Positions 53,601-61,557 of a stretch of DNA of 64,000 bases are shown here, piece after piece. A model generated the notes under the pieces. That model saw nothing but the letters and a program-made list of their open reading frames with translations. It was not told the origin of the DNA and searched no databases. The translations under genes and the position numbers were made by a program. Position 1 is the first letter of the stretch, and every line of letters begins with the position of its first letter. Origin of the DNA: Bacteroidales bacterium (GTDB lineage: Bacteria; Bacteroidota; Bacteroidia; Bacteroidales; UBA932); contig JAEEVG010000004.1 of assembly GCA_016290835.1 (NCBI GenBank), positions 1 through 64,000 of the forward strand. Direction: 5' to 3'.

Positions 53601-54486
53601 CGCGCAGAACCTCCTGCGGAACCATCCTTCCGACATCCTGCGGGCCAATTTCAACGCCCAGATGCAGGAGATGTACAAGATGACCGACCCCATCGCCATC
53701 AAGAAGATGGCCGAACGTATGGGGGTCCCGGAAGGAAGTATCCGGACCTGGAACGGCGCCAGCGGCAACGATGCCAAGGAGCTGCTCTACGGCCGCAAGA
53801 TCGGCGCGGACCGGGATGTGACCTTCCAGATCCTGGACAAAGACGGGAAATGGGTGGACCTCCCGGAGGACGTGATGGAAGAGGCCTACTCCCAGGCCTT
53901 CAACGAGGTGCACTACAACTTCTTCCCCTACAACCGGAAGGAATGCATCAAGACGCTGCAGAAGTTCGACCAGGCCGTGGTCAACGGCAAATTCGGCCTG
54001 GAATCCTACGGGGACGACCTGGGCCGCATCATCACCAAGGGCCGCCAGGCGGAGAAACTGGTGGATCCGGAGCGGGTCGCCAAGACCTTCAAGCACAAAT
54101 GCGATCTCTGGCTGGAGCAGGGCAAAGCCTGCCGGGAGCAGGCGGAACAGCTGCGGAACGCCGGCTTCATCGACGAAGCCCTGCACGTCCAGGGATACGG
54201 CGACGCGCTGATCGAAGAGGGCCTCCGGCAGCAGACCAAGCAGTTCAAGCGCATCCTGGAGCCCCGCATCCAGGCGCTGGCCAGCAGTGGCAAAGCGCAG
54301 GACTACAGCCTGCTCTACGAGAAGATCCGCGTCCTGGAGAGCATCGGGAATCCGCCGCCCGAGGGGGCGCTGTCCTGCACCCTGGAGGAGGCCCGCCTGA
54401 CCCTGCAGACCCAGTACGGCTGCACCCTGGAGGATGTGATCGACGAGTGCGCGAACCTGATTCCCGAGGTCAACAAATTGCTGTAG
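50611..54486 (+). CDS. 1291-residue exported multidomain protein of unknown function
   Basis: The protein has a signal peptide (about 1-25, ending SLPAQD), an Ig/E-set-like beta domain (about 30-245), and a hydrophobic segment (about 251-268, IPWGIIGVGIVGGGIVGA). A very Lys-rich stretch (about 271-297) then leads to a long beta-rich region (about 298-660) with Ig-like repeats. A helical region (about 670-785) and a second hydrophobic stretch (about 786-812, IGMRIALGFFTAGASELVFT) follow, then coiled coil (about 864-985) and a C-terminal domain (about 1061-1291) starting GRKIGADRDVTFQILDKDG. The layout recalls large exported effector or polymorphic-toxin-like proteins, but no immunity-type gene follows and no family is recognised. 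Confidence 0.75.
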   Translation: MRTRINLFWGVLLAFALLSTSLPAQDKGYWVLSHFHFRDDYFNYHHDFIEGTVTYTSSRSVATGGTMYMGAGTQEITDEEEIARLGHGFTENSMKVGLMRKSVVTWSTPPQTVKAGEEHLIKINASLDIGEKDQEYDVSVELERRDQGDYPPPDERDSHNDKRGSLGLDDSNTKIVNQNPWGKKVPMVPPFNHPKYYELELSYTSYIMGKVVSAAYVYKYVPDLKEVTTFASDEEGEDIGGGGSDPDSHKIPWGIIGVGIVGGGIVGARTLRKSQKNKKSDQKKSKKKKKEEENEEEHSTFRMVLYKEFGDTLVLGEAARMVGARIEEIKPGGTVVERPDLTARISIAAEEGCNTGNVRTQGRYKAADVSVEPKPDGSAPELAKVRFSFSGTGGMYINHVVFRVESAPELVMDESLTFAAFSNQTLTMEMGINGYAGRGDVEKLEISLPRGADEFFTARLTQDAENPRKFVATLTETGKLPPEEKYDPDAGEIEQYICEVSIYLRGLQDPVSGSFDLFRLHLGLAMDLRALKGYLVTWDSTYDHEILPESPEGRKKFGEAAIRFRLIVEEPETGQIKSVIPDKDPAFVFLDLPDESLLFLDKYGNQIQNLCESMKFQYAFETVAEDNLVLGTIHATEGGLLPPNRAKAKVLMVVSWHGQTYSQEMVVPIISQPFVDINDNRRYNEWLKDNQRKFEQLVDIRYKIAFDPRFNELMPFYYKVYALVEGYDPRFGIYEPDYNNIMRIFKRYCSGELGHYFVNDAVWKPTWTEADENFNAFMATWGSMEKSIPVIGMRIALGFFTAGASELVFTPMSALTRMQDYVNKGGDSAWEGFKVASKEVLFWEGVFYVGGKVFQYAKYRGWTDKAKDLIKDKAKAGYQKLKDIYNSFKAGKDSTKQLSGAKNVNLAKLGKQVQEGGKKVSQISSSSRTRANDAIRKTRSQGDKAFTKESILAEEAAKRARQDAKKILDHFEEVMNNPTASPEEMRRATLALQGNKTAQNLLRNHPSDILRANFNAQMQEMYKMTDPIAIKKMAERMGVPEGSIRTWNGASGNDAKELLYGRKIGADRDVTFQILDKDGKWVDLPEDVMEEAYSQAFNEVHYNFFPYNRKECIKTLQKFDQAVVNGKFGLESYGDDLGRIITKGRQAEKLVDPERVAKTFKHKCDLWLEQGKACREQAEQLRNAGFIDEALHVQGYGDALIEEGLRQQTKQFKRILEPRIQALASSGKAQDYSLLYEKIRVLESIGNPPPEGALSCTLEEARLTLQTQYGCTLEDVIDECANLIPEVNKLL

Positions 54487-54495
54487 GCAAGGGAA

Positions 54496-54657
54496 TTATT
54501 CTTCGTGGCAGTGCGGGCAGCGGGAGCTGCCCGCACATCCGTTGCAGCCCCCCGCGCAGTTGCAGCCGCCCTTCCCCGGGGAGCGCAAGAAGGCGCGCAG
54601 CGCGAAGAACAGCGCCGCCAGGACGATCAGCAGGACGATCAGGCTCGGGAGATTCAT
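54496..54657 (-). CDS. FeoB-associated Cys-rich membrane protein
   Basis: The 53-residue protein has one membrane helix (about 6-22, LIVLLIVLAALFFALRA) and a C-terminal tail rich in cysteine (GGCNCAGGCNGCAGSS and CPHCHEE; six Cys and two His). It fits the FeoB-associated Cys-rich membrane protein family, whose members sit beside feoB and may help deliver or sense ferrous iron. It begins 12 bp after feoAB and should be co-transcribed. A perfect 10-bp hairpin (54511-54520 with 54526-54535) lies in its 3' coding part. Confidence 0.88.
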   Translation of the reverse strand: MNLPSLIVLLIVLAALFFALRAFLRSPGKGGCNCAGGCNGCAGSSRCPHCHEE

Positions 54658-54669
54658 CGCAGCAGGGAA

Positions 54670-57015
54670 TTAAAAGAACAAGCCGGCCACCAGATACGCC
54701 AGCCAGGCGACGACCCAGGCTACCAGGCACTGGAAGACCACCACGACGAGCGCCCACTTGCCGCCGAGCTCGCGCTTGACCGCAGCGATGGCGGCCACGC
54801 AGGGCGTGTAGAGCAGGCAGAAAGCCAGCATCGGGATGGCCGTCAGCGCCGTCAGGCTGGCGGTGACATTGAGTACCTCCAGCGTCGCGACGACGCTCTC
54901 TTTGGCCAGGAAACCCGTCACCAGGGCCGTGACGATGCGCCAGTCACCCAGCCCGAGCGGGGCGAACAACGGCGCGATCACCCCCGCCACCGCGGCGAGC
55001 ATGCTGTCTTCCGGGTCCACCAGGCGGAAGCGCCAGTCGAAACTCTGCAGCACCCAGATGACGATCGAGGCGATGAAGATCACGGTGAAGGCCCGCTGCA
55101 GGAAGTCCTTGGTCTTGTCCCAGAGCAGGTGCCCCACGTTCTTCGCCCCCGGCAGGCGGTAATTCGGCAATTCCATCACGAAGGGCGAAGGTGCGCTCTG
55201 CCCCGGCACGAGCCGGGAGACCAGCGCGACGGCGATGCCCACCAGGATGGCGGACAGATAGAGGATCACCAGCACCAGCCCCCCGTGGCCCGGGAAGAAG
55301 GCGCTCGTGAAGAAGGCGTAGATCGGAATCTTCGCCGAACAACTCATATACGGAGTCAGCAGGATGGTCATCTTGCGGTCGCGCGAAGAAGGCAGGGTGC
55401 GCGTGGCCATCACGGCGGGCACGCTGCAGCCGAAGCCGATCAGCAGGGGCACGATGCTCCGGCCGCTCAGGCCGAGCCGGCGCAGCAGTTTGTCCGTCAC
55501 GAACGCTACCCGCGCCATATAGCCGCTGTCCTCCAGCATCGACAGGAAGAAGAACAGGATGATGATGATCGGCACGAAACTGACCACCGTCCCCACGCCG
55601 CCGAAGATGCCGTCCACCACCAGGGAACGGAGTCCGTCGCTGACGCCCCAGCGCAGCATTCCGGCATCGACCGCCCCGGCGAGCGACTGGATCCCCCGGT
55701 CCAGCAGGTCCTGCAGGGGCGCGCCCAGCACGTCGATCGACAGCCAGATCACCAGCGACATCACCACCACGAAGATCGGGATGGCCGTCCAGCGGCCCGT
55801 CAGGACCCGGTCGATGCGCCGGCTGCGGAGGTATTCCTTGCTCTCGCGGGGCTTGACGACGGTCTGCGCGCAGAGCCGGCGGATGAAGGAGAAACGCATA
55901 TCGGCCATCGCCGCATTGCGGTCCAGACCGCGTTCCTGCTCCATCTGCACGATGATGTGCTCGACCATCTCTTTCTCGTTCTGCTGTAGGCCGAGCGCCC
56001 GCTCCACGGCCGTGTCGCCTTCCACCAGGCGGCTCGCCGCGAAACGCACCGGGATACCCGCCCTTTCGGCGTGGTCCTCGATCAGGTGCATGATGCCGTG
56101 CAGGCAGCGGTGCACCGCGCCGCCGTGGTCGTCCTTGTCGCAGAAGTCCTGGCGCACCGGACGCTCCTGATACCGGGCCACGTGGACCGCGTGGGAGATG
56201 AGTTCGTCGATACCCTCGTTCCTGGCCGCGGAGATGGGCACCACCGGCAGCCCGAGGATTTCCTCCATCTCGTTGATGCGGATGGAGCCGCCGTTCCCCC
56301 GAACCTCGTCCATCATATTGAGCGCCAGCACCATCGGGACGTTCAATTCCATCAGCTGCATCGTCAGGTAGAGGTTGCGCTCGATGTTGCCCGCGTCCAC
56401 GATGTTGATGATGCCGCGAGGCTTTTCCTTCAGGATGAAATCCCGGGAGACGATCTCCTCGGAGGTATAGGGAGAGAGGGAATAGATGCCCGGCAGGTCG
56501 GTCACGCGCGTGTCGGCGTGGCCGCGGATGACACCGTCCTTGCGGTCCACCGTCACGCCCGGGAAGTTGCCCACGTGCTGGTTGGCCCCGGTCAGCTGGT
56601 TGAACAGGGTGGTCTTGCCGCAGTTCTGGTTGCCCGCGAGGGCGAAGGTCAGCAGGGTGCCGTCCGGCAGCGGGTTCTCGTGGGTCTTGTCGTGGTAGCG
56701 GCCGGCCTCGCCGAAGCCCGGGTGGGCGGCGGGATCCACCGAGCGGACCGAAGGATCGTCCGCAATGAAATTGCCCTCCTGCAGGAGTTCCTCCGCGGGC
56801 TCGATCCGGATTCTGGCGGCGTCCGCGAGGCGGAGCGTCAGGGCATAACCGCCCACGAGCAGTTCCATCGGGTCGCCGAGCGGCGCGTATTTGACCAATT
56901 TGACCCGGGCGCCCGGGATCAGGCCCATATCCAGGAAATGCTGGCGGAGGGAGCCCTTGCCCCCTACTTCAAGAATGACGGCGCTGCCGCCGACAGGAAG
57001 TTCTCTAAGTGTCAT
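54670..57015 (-). CDS. feoB: FeoA-FeoB fusion, ferrous iron transporter
   Basis: The 781-residue protein has a FeoA (SH3-like) domain at about 1-72 (MTLRELPVGGSAVILEVGGK, LDMGLIPGARVKLVKYAPLG) fused to FeoB. The G-domain motifs are visible: FALAGNQNCGKTTLFNQLTG (G1), VTDLPGIYSLSPYTSEE (G3), LALNMMDEVR (G4), VPISAARNEGIDEL (G5). Two Gate motifs follow in the membrane part (RLGLSGRSIVPLLIGFGCSV and MLAFCLLYTPCVAAIAAVKR), with about 8-10 helices. It imports Fe(II) across the inner membrane. The start lies in a 9-bp inverted repeat. Confidence 0.96.
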   Translation of the reverse strand: MTLRELPVGGSAVILEVGGKGSLRQHFLDMGLIPGARVKLVKYAPLGDPMELLVGGYALTLRLADAARIRIEPAEELLQEGNFIADDPSVRSVDPAAHPGFGEAGRYHDKTHENPLPDGTLLTFALAGNQNCGKTTLFNQLTGANQHVGNFPGVTVDRKDGVIRGHADTRVTDLPGIYSLSPYTSEEIVSRDFILKEKPRGIINIVDAGNIERNLYLTMQLMELNVPMVLALNMMDEVRGNGGSIRINEMEEILGLPVVPISAARNEGIDELISHAVHVARYQERPVRQDFCDKDDHGGAVHRCLHGIMHLIEDHAERAGIPVRFAASRLVEGDTAVERALGLQQNEKEMVEHIIVQMEQERGLDRNAAMADMRFSFIRRLCAQTVVKPRESKEYLRSRRIDRVLTGRWTAIPIFVVVMSLVIWLSIDVLGAPLQDLLDRGIQSLAGAVDAGMLRWGVSDGLRSLVVDGIFGGVGTVVSFVPIIIILFFFLSMLEDSGYMARVAFVTDKLLRRLGLSGRSIVPLLIGFGCSVPAVMATRTLPSSRDRKMTILLTPYMSCSAKIPIYAFFTSAFFPGHGGLVLVILYLSAILVGIAVALVSRLVPGQSAPSPFVMELPNYRLPGAKNVGHLLWDKTKDFLQRAFTVIFIASIVIWVLQSFDWRFRLVDPEDSMLAAVAGVIAPLFAPLGLGDWRIVTALVTGFLAKESVVATLEVLNVTASLTALTAIPMLAFCLLYTPCVAAIAAVKRELGGKWALVVVVFQCLVAWVVAWLAYLVAGLFF

Positions 57016-57044
57016 CTTTGCCTTTTATCCAAGATGCAAAGATG
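57013..57044. repeat. 9-bp inverted repeat over the feoAB start (candidate operator)
   Basis: CATCTTTGC (57013-57021) and GCAAAGATG (57036-57044) are perfect inverted repeats 14 bp apart. The left arm contains the feoAB start codon and the right arm contains its -7 box. A dimeric iron-responsive repressor could bind here, but no named operator consensus is recognised. Confidence 0.5.
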
Positions 57045-57067
57045 GCACGTGCGCGCGAAATGCGCAA
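57037..57067 (-). promoter_or_regulatory. promoter of feoAB
   Basis: On the minus strand TTG (57067-57065), a 20-nt spacer and CATCTTTG (57044-57037), one base from the consensus -7 box. The feoAB ATG is 21 nt downstream. Confidence 0.6.
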
Positions 57068-57086
57068 TCCCCATTTATTGGGATTT

Positions 57087-57956
57087 CTACAGGAAAGCCC
57101 CCTTCTTCGTGGACTCCGCACGCAGGCGCGCCAGTTCCGGGAAACGGCCGCGCAGCACCGGAATATACTTCCAGGGGACGTCGGAGAAATTCTTGATGCC
57201 CATTCCCACGAGCTCGAGCACCTCCCGGACCTTCATCCAGGTCCAATTGCGACTGGGGTCGCTGATTTTCACCACCGTGGCGATGCACTTGAGCTCCAGG
57301 CGCTTCTGCCGGGAGGGGCGGCGGCCGGCGCGGTCGTGGACGGCGCTGGCGGCCGGGACGACGCCGCAGCGCAGGCCGTGCCAGTGCAGGCGGTCGATCC
57401 AATTGTCATCCTCGCCATATTGCCGGAAAGCGGGAGAGAAGCCGCCCACGGTCTCGATGGCCCGGCGGCTCAGCAGCCAGTGCGCCGCCATCACGAAGGG
57501 CACCTCGACCACCAGGGCGTCATTGTGGTAGCCGCTCAGCGCGGGATCGATGTACTTGCCGCATTTCTTGTCGAAGCGTTTGTCCCGGCGGCCGCGGGCG
57601 TCCAGCTGCATCGGGCTGAGGATCCCCCACTCCGGCTTGTGGGCCGCGACCAGCCGCTCCAGCGTATCCGCCTCCAGCCAGGCATCCTGGTTGAGCAGGT
57701 AGGCGAAGGGATAGCCCTCGTCCAGGGCGATGCGCAGCCCCCGGTTGTTGGCCGCGCCGAAGCCGAGGTTGTCCTCCATCTCGAGGATGCGCACGGCGGG
57801 GAACTCCTTGCGGACCAGCGTCAGTGTGCCGTCCGTGGAGCCGTTGTCGATCAGCAGCACGTCGGCCGGCAGCGAGGAGCCCTCCACGCTGTTCAGACAT
57901 TTCCGGATCCACTTCTTGGCGTTCCAGCTCACGATGATCACCAGTACCTTAGCCAT
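57087..57956 (-). CDS. family 2 glycosyltransferase
   Basis: The 289-residue cytoplasmic protein has the GT-A fold motifs VLVIIVSWNAKKWIRKCL, VLLIDNGSTDGTLTL, NLGFGAANNRGLR, YLLNQDAWLEADTL (DxD-like site) and FRQYGEDDNWIDRLHWHG (ED catalytic region). This is the rhamnosyltransferase-like GT2 group that adds sugars to surface polysaccharide. It overlaps the next gene by 8 bp, and lies on the rpsP-rimM side, which is not a glycan locus. Acceptor and donor are unknown. Confidence 0.9.
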   Translation of the reverse strand: MAKVLVIIVSWNAKKWIRKCLNSVEGSSLPADVLLIDNGSTDGTLTLVRKEFPAVRILEMEDNLGFGAANNRGLRIALDEGYPFAYLLNQDAWLEADTLERLVAAHKPEWGILSPMQLDARGRRDKRFDKKCGKYIDPALSGYHNDALVVEVPFVMAAHWLLSRRAIETVGGFSPAFRQYGEDDNWIDRLHWHGLRCGVVPAASAVHDRAGRRPSRQKRLELKCIATVVKISDPSRNWTWMKVREVLELVGMGIKNFSDVPWKYIPVLRGRFPELARLRAESTKKGAFL

Positions 57957-58866
57957 TCGAATACTTGATAAAGAGTTCTTTGGGACTGTTTTTGGAGAAG
58001 ACCGAATGCAGCACGTTCCGGGCGGTGCGGCGCATCAGTTCATTCCGTCCGGTACGGGGAAGGAAGGCGTACTTGCAGACCCGCAGGGCCTCGAAGCACC
58101 AGATAAAGCATTTCAGCGGCAGCGGCTCTCCGTAAAAGAGCATCGAACCCCGCACCCGCGCCGGCTTGATGGCCGGCTCCAAAGAAGAAACGGAGCCCCC
58201 TGCGACGTGGGTGATCGAGACGTCTGCATCCACCCAGACCGTGTGGCCCCTGTCATTGAGCAGGTGCCCTAGGGCGATGTCTTCGGGCGTGAAGAAGAAA
58301 CGCTCGTCGAACCACTCGAGTTCCCGGAAGACCTCCGTCTTGATCAAGAAACAGGCTCCGTTGAGAGTATTGGTCCGGAAGAGCCCTTCTTTCATCGACC
58401 AGGGCGAGGGGCGGGTCTCATCGACCAGGTGCAGATAGTGCCGGGCATAGCGCCACGGGGACCACGGGCCGCGCCCGCAGGTCTGGATGCGGCCGTCCGG
58501 GAAACGGATGCAGGGAGAGAGCGCCGCGGCATCCTCCGGCAGCCGCTCGAAGTCCGCGGCCAGGGCGTCGATCACCGGCGTGTCCATCACCGTGTCGTCG
58601 TTGACGATGAAGCAGTATTTCCCGCTGGCTTCCCGCAGAGCCAGGTTGTTGTTCTCGCTGAAGCCGCGGATCTCGTTGCTCTCGATCCACGTTACCCAGG
58701 GGAAGTCGGCCTGCGCCCGGGCGAGGTTCTCCGGGCTGAAACGGTAGGCCACCACGAAGCACTCGCAGGGCACGTCCGTGTGCGCCCGAATCCCCTCCAG
58801 ACAGGGATACAGGTTGTCCAATCGGTTCATGCAAACGATGACGATGCTGACGAGCGGAGCTTCCAT
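57949..58866 (-). CDS. family 2 glycosyltransferase
   Basis: The 305-residue protein has GT2 motifs VSIVIVCMNRLDNLYPCLEG, IRGFSENNNLALREASGKYC, CFIVNDDTVMDTPVIDAL and FDERFFFTPEDIALGHLLND. A longer central region (RTNTLNGACFLIKTEVFREL) is typical of LPS-type transferases. The ATG at 58866 is chosen over a GTG 3 nt upstream because a TATATTTG box ends 5 nt before it. It overlaps the other glycosyltransferase gene by 8 bp and begins 21 bp after rimM. Confidence 0.9.
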   Translation of the reverse strand: MEAPLVSIVIVCMNRLDNLYPCLEGIRAHTDVPCECFVVAYRFSPENLARAQADFPWVTWIESNEIRGFSENNNLALREASGKYCFIVNDDTVMDTPVIDALAADFERLPEDAAALSPCIRFPDGRIQTCGRGPWSPWRYARHYLHLVDETRPSPWSMKEGLFRTNTLNGACFLIKTEVFRELEWFDERFFFTPEDIALGHLLNDRGHTVWVDADVSITHVAGGSVSSLEPAIKPARVRGSMLFYGEPLPLKCFIWCFEALRVCKYAFLPRTGRNELMRRTARNVLHSVFSKNSPKELFIKYSNG

Positions 58867-58871
58867 CACCG

Positions 58872-58879
58872 CAAATATA
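58872..58879 (-). promoter_or_regulatory. -7 promoter box of the glycosyltransferase pair
   Basis: TATATTTG on the minus strand, 5 nt before the ATG at 58866 and just after the rimM stop. No clear -33 TTG. Confidence 0.45.
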
Positions 58880-58887
58880 CGGAAAAA

Positions 58888-59352
58888 CTAGAGTAATCCG
58901 TCAGGAAGATCGAGGTCGAGGATGCGCGCTTTCGGGTCGGCGGAGAGGATGAGGTCGGGGTGGAGGGGAACGAGGTCCTCGCCCACATACAAGCAGAGAT
59001 TTCCGGGGATGGGTTCCATCCCGGTGATCTCGCCGACCCGCTCCCCGCGGTTCAGCAGGGTCCAGCCGGTGAAATCCATCTCTTCTTCCTCCTCCCACTC
59101 GCCCTCGATGTAGACAGGGCGGCCCACGACCTCCTCGGCGTCCTCCAGGGATGTGATGTCATTGAGGTGGATGATGGCCTTGGAGTTGCCGCGCTGCTGG
59201 AGGTCCTGGATGAAAAAGGGAACCGGCAGTCCATCGAATTCGATGAACACCGGTTCCTGGAGGTCGATCTCGGCGATCTCGATGTCACGCACTCCGATGA
59301 GGAGTCCGCCATCGGTGCCGTTGGATTTGAGGATCTTGGCGATCTGGAGCAT
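58888..59352 (-). CDS. rimM: ribosome maturation factor RimM
   Basis: The 154-residue protein has the RimM N-terminal beta-barrel (LQIAKILKSNGTDGGLLIGV, FIEFDGLPVPFFIQDLQQRG, NDITSLEDAEEVVGRPVYIE) and a C-terminal PRC-like barrel (VGEITGMEPIPGNLCLYVGE, LVPLHPDLILSAD). It helps fold the 3' domain of 16S rRNA and binds S19. It follows rpsP with a 1-bp stop/start overlap, as in many bacteria; the usual trmD partner is absent, replaced by glycosyltransferases. Confidence 0.93.
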   Translation of the reverse strand: MLQIAKILKSNGTDGGLLIGVRDIEIAEIDLQEPVFIEFDGLPVPFFIQDLQQRGNSKAIIHLNDITSLEDAEEVVGRPVYIEGEWEEEEEMDFTGWTLLNRGERVGEITGMEPIPGNLCLYVGEDLVPLHPDLILSADPKARILDLDLPDGLL

Positions 59353-59882
59353 TACGCTTCGGCGGGAGCCTCAGCTTCCTCGGCCTGGGCGGCAGCGGCC
59401 TCGGCGGCCTGCTGGGCGGCGAGTTCGGCAGCCTTCTTGGCAAGCGCCTCGGCGCGGGCCTCGTTGACCTTGGCCTCTTCGGCCTTGGCAGCCTTGCGAG
59501 CCTCGATGTCGGCCATCTTCAGGCCGGACTTCTTGGCGTCGATCTTGGCGTCGCGCTGGGCCTTCCACTCATTCCACTTCTGATCGGCAGCGGCCTGGGT
59601 GAGGGCACCCTTGGCCACACCACCGTCCAGGTGGTGACGCAGCAGCACACCCTCATAGGAGAGGATGCGGCGGGCGGTGAGGGTCGGCGTAGCACCCACC
59701 TTCAACCAAGCGAGGGCGCGCTCGGCGTTGAGGACGATCGTAGCCGGGTTGGTGTTGGGGTTGTAGGAGCCGAGTTGCTCGATGAAACGACCATCGCGCG
59801 GTGCGCGGGAATCCGCCACTACAATGTGGAAGAATGCGAAATTCTTCTTACCGTGGCGCTGTAAACGAATTTTAACAGCCAT
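59352..59882 (-). CDS. rpsP: 30S ribosomal protein S16 with Ala/Lys-rich tail
   Basis: The 176-residue protein has the S16 core (1-80: [60 protein letters not shown]). A long low-complexity helical C-terminal extension rich in Ala, Lys and Glu covers about 100-176, as is usual in Bacteroidetes and absent in E. coli S16. The promoter lies 59 bp upstream. It is co-transcribed with rimM. Confidence 0.97.
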   Translation of the reverse strand: MAVKIRLQRHGKKNFAFFHIVVADSRAPRDGRFIEQLGSYNPNTNPATIVLNAERALAWLKVGATPTLTARRILSYEGVLLRHHLDGGVAKGALTQAAADQKWNEWKAQRDAKIDAKKSGLKMADIEARKAAKAEEAKVNEARAEALAKKAAELAAQQAAEAAAAQAEEAEAPAEA

Positions 59883-59940
59883 TGTGAATCTGTTTGTTTA
59901 AAAATAATACCTAAATCGCTTCTACCCGAGAAGCGGACGG

Positions 59941-59971
59941 CAAAGATAGGTCAAAACATCGGAATACACAA
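59941..59971 (-). promoter_or_regulatory. promoter of rpsP-rimM
   Basis: On the minus strand TTG (59971-59969), a 20-nt spacer and TATCTTTG (59948-59941): full consensus. The leader is about 55 nt. Confidence 0.8.
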
Positions 59972-59991
59972 GCCTTTACGCAGAAAATGCT

Positions 59992-59999
59992 TATCTTTG
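59992..59999 (+). promoter_or_regulatory. -7 promoter box of the GH39-like gene
   Basis: TATCTTTG, 23 nt before the ATG at 60023. The -33 region is weak (TTTA). Confidence 0.5.
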
Positions 60000-60022
60000 G
60001 AAAAGCCAATGAAGTATCCACG

Positions 60023-61554
60023 ATGAAAAAAATCCTCCTCCTGACCCTCTGGCTGGCCGTCTGGAGCCTCGCCGCCGCCCAGACCCCGGTCTCCCTGCAC
60101 GTCGACGCCGCCCGCCCGGTCGGCGAAATGAACCCCCTCTGGGCCTGGTTCGGCTACGACGAACCCAACTACACCTATATGAAAGACGGCCGCAAGCTTC
60201 TCTCGGAAATCTCCGCCCTCAGCCCCGTCCCCGTCTATGTCCGGGCGCACAACCTGATGACCACGGGCGACGGCAAGGCCGCTTTCAAATGGGGCTCCAC
60301 CAATATGTACACCGAGGACGAGGCGGGCCGGCCCGTCTATTCCTGGGACATCATCGACCGCATCTTCGACACCTACATCGACCGGGGGATGCACCCGCTG
60401 GTCGAGATCGGCTTCATGCCGGAGGCCCTGACCAGCAAGGCGGGCCCTTACGCGCACCACTGGCAGCCGGGCGACAACTACAACGACATCTACACCGCCT
60501 GGACGGCGCCCCCGAAGGATTATGAGAAATGGGCGGAACTTGTCTATCAGTGGGTCCTGCACTGCATCGACCGCTACGGCCGCGAGGAGGTGCTGACCTG
60601 GTACTGGGAGCTCTGGAACGAGCCGGACATCGCCTACTGGAGCGGCTCTGCCGAGGAATACTGCAAACTCTACGACTACACCTCCGAGGCCGTCCTGCGC
60701 GCCCTGCCGGAGGCCAAGGTGGGCGGCCCGGAGACCACGAACCCTTCCAGCCGCAACGCGGCGGCTTTCCTGCGGACCTTCCTCGACCACGTCATAGACG
60801 GCACCAACTACGCCACCGGGCGGAAAGGCGTACACCTCGATTTCATCTCCTTCCACGCCAAGGGCGCCCCGCGCGTGGTGGACGGGCACGTCCGGATGAA
60901 CGCCGGCGTGCAGCTGCGCAACATCGACGCCGGCCTGGGCATCGTGGCCTCCTACCCCACCCTCAAGCACCTGCCGGTCATCATCGGCGAGTCCGATCCG
61001 GAGGGCTGCGCCGCCTGCGGAATGTACACCAACCCGGAGAACGGCTACCGCAACGGCACGGTTTATTCCAGCTACACCGCCGCCACCTTCGCCCGCAAAT
61101 ACGAGCTGCAGGACCGGCACGGGGTGCGCATCGAGGGCGCCGTGACCTGGGCCTGGACGACCTGCTGAAAGACAGCGTCCGCGAGGGGGATGACGTCTCC
61201 GCCATCGCTTCCCGCTCGGAGCGAGCCATCGCGGTGATGGTCTGGGACTACCACGACGACGACCTCCCCGCGGAAGGCGGGGCGTCGGTCAGCCTCACCG
61301 TCGACGGGGTCCCGGCGCGCAGCGTGAGAGTCTCGCACTTCCGCATCGACGCCGATCATTCCAATTCCTACGAAGTCTGGAAGGCGATGGGCTCGCCCCA
61401 GCAGCCCACGCCGGAGCAGTACCGCACCCTGGAGCAGGCCGGGCAACTCGCGCCTTTCGCCCCGCCGCGCACGGAAAAGATCCGCCGGGGCAGCTACACG
61501 ACCGCCTTCCGGCTCCCCAGGCAGGGAACCTCGCTGATTCTGCTGGAATGGTGA
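60023..61554 (+). pseudogene. GH39-type beta-xylosidase-like gene broken by a deletion/frameshift
   Basis: The first part (60023-61168) encodes a signal peptide (1-20) and a GH39 TIM barrel with ARPVGEMNPLWAWFGYDEPN, the acid/base WYWELWNEPDIAYWSG (Glu about 200) and the nucleophile region LPVIIGESDPEGCAACGMYT. It then reads GAVTWAWTTC and stops. The second part, in another frame to 61554, continues LDDLLKDSVREGDDVSAIAS and the C-terminal beta domain VMVWDYHDDDLPAEGGASVS. In intact homologues these two segments are separated by tens of residues, so a deletion at about 61140-61165 shifted the frame, probably between CTGG repeats. Confidence 0.8.
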
Positions 61555-61557
61555 TGC

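Noticed and set aside
50512..54186. A 1224-residue open frame on the minus strand opposite the 1291-residue protein gene
   Set aside because: It is an antisense shadow caused by high GC at third positions; the plus frame has a signal peptide, domain structure and normal composition, while the minus frame has no family motif and His/Gly/Val-biased composition.
54511..54535. Strong hairpin as terminator of feoAB or of the 1291-residue protein gene
   Set aside because: It lies in the coding sequence of the FeoB-associated protein and has no T-run on either side.
54487..54669. Immunity gene for a toxin role of the 1291-residue protein
   Set aside because: The only gene here is the Cys-rich FeoB partner, on the opposite strand.
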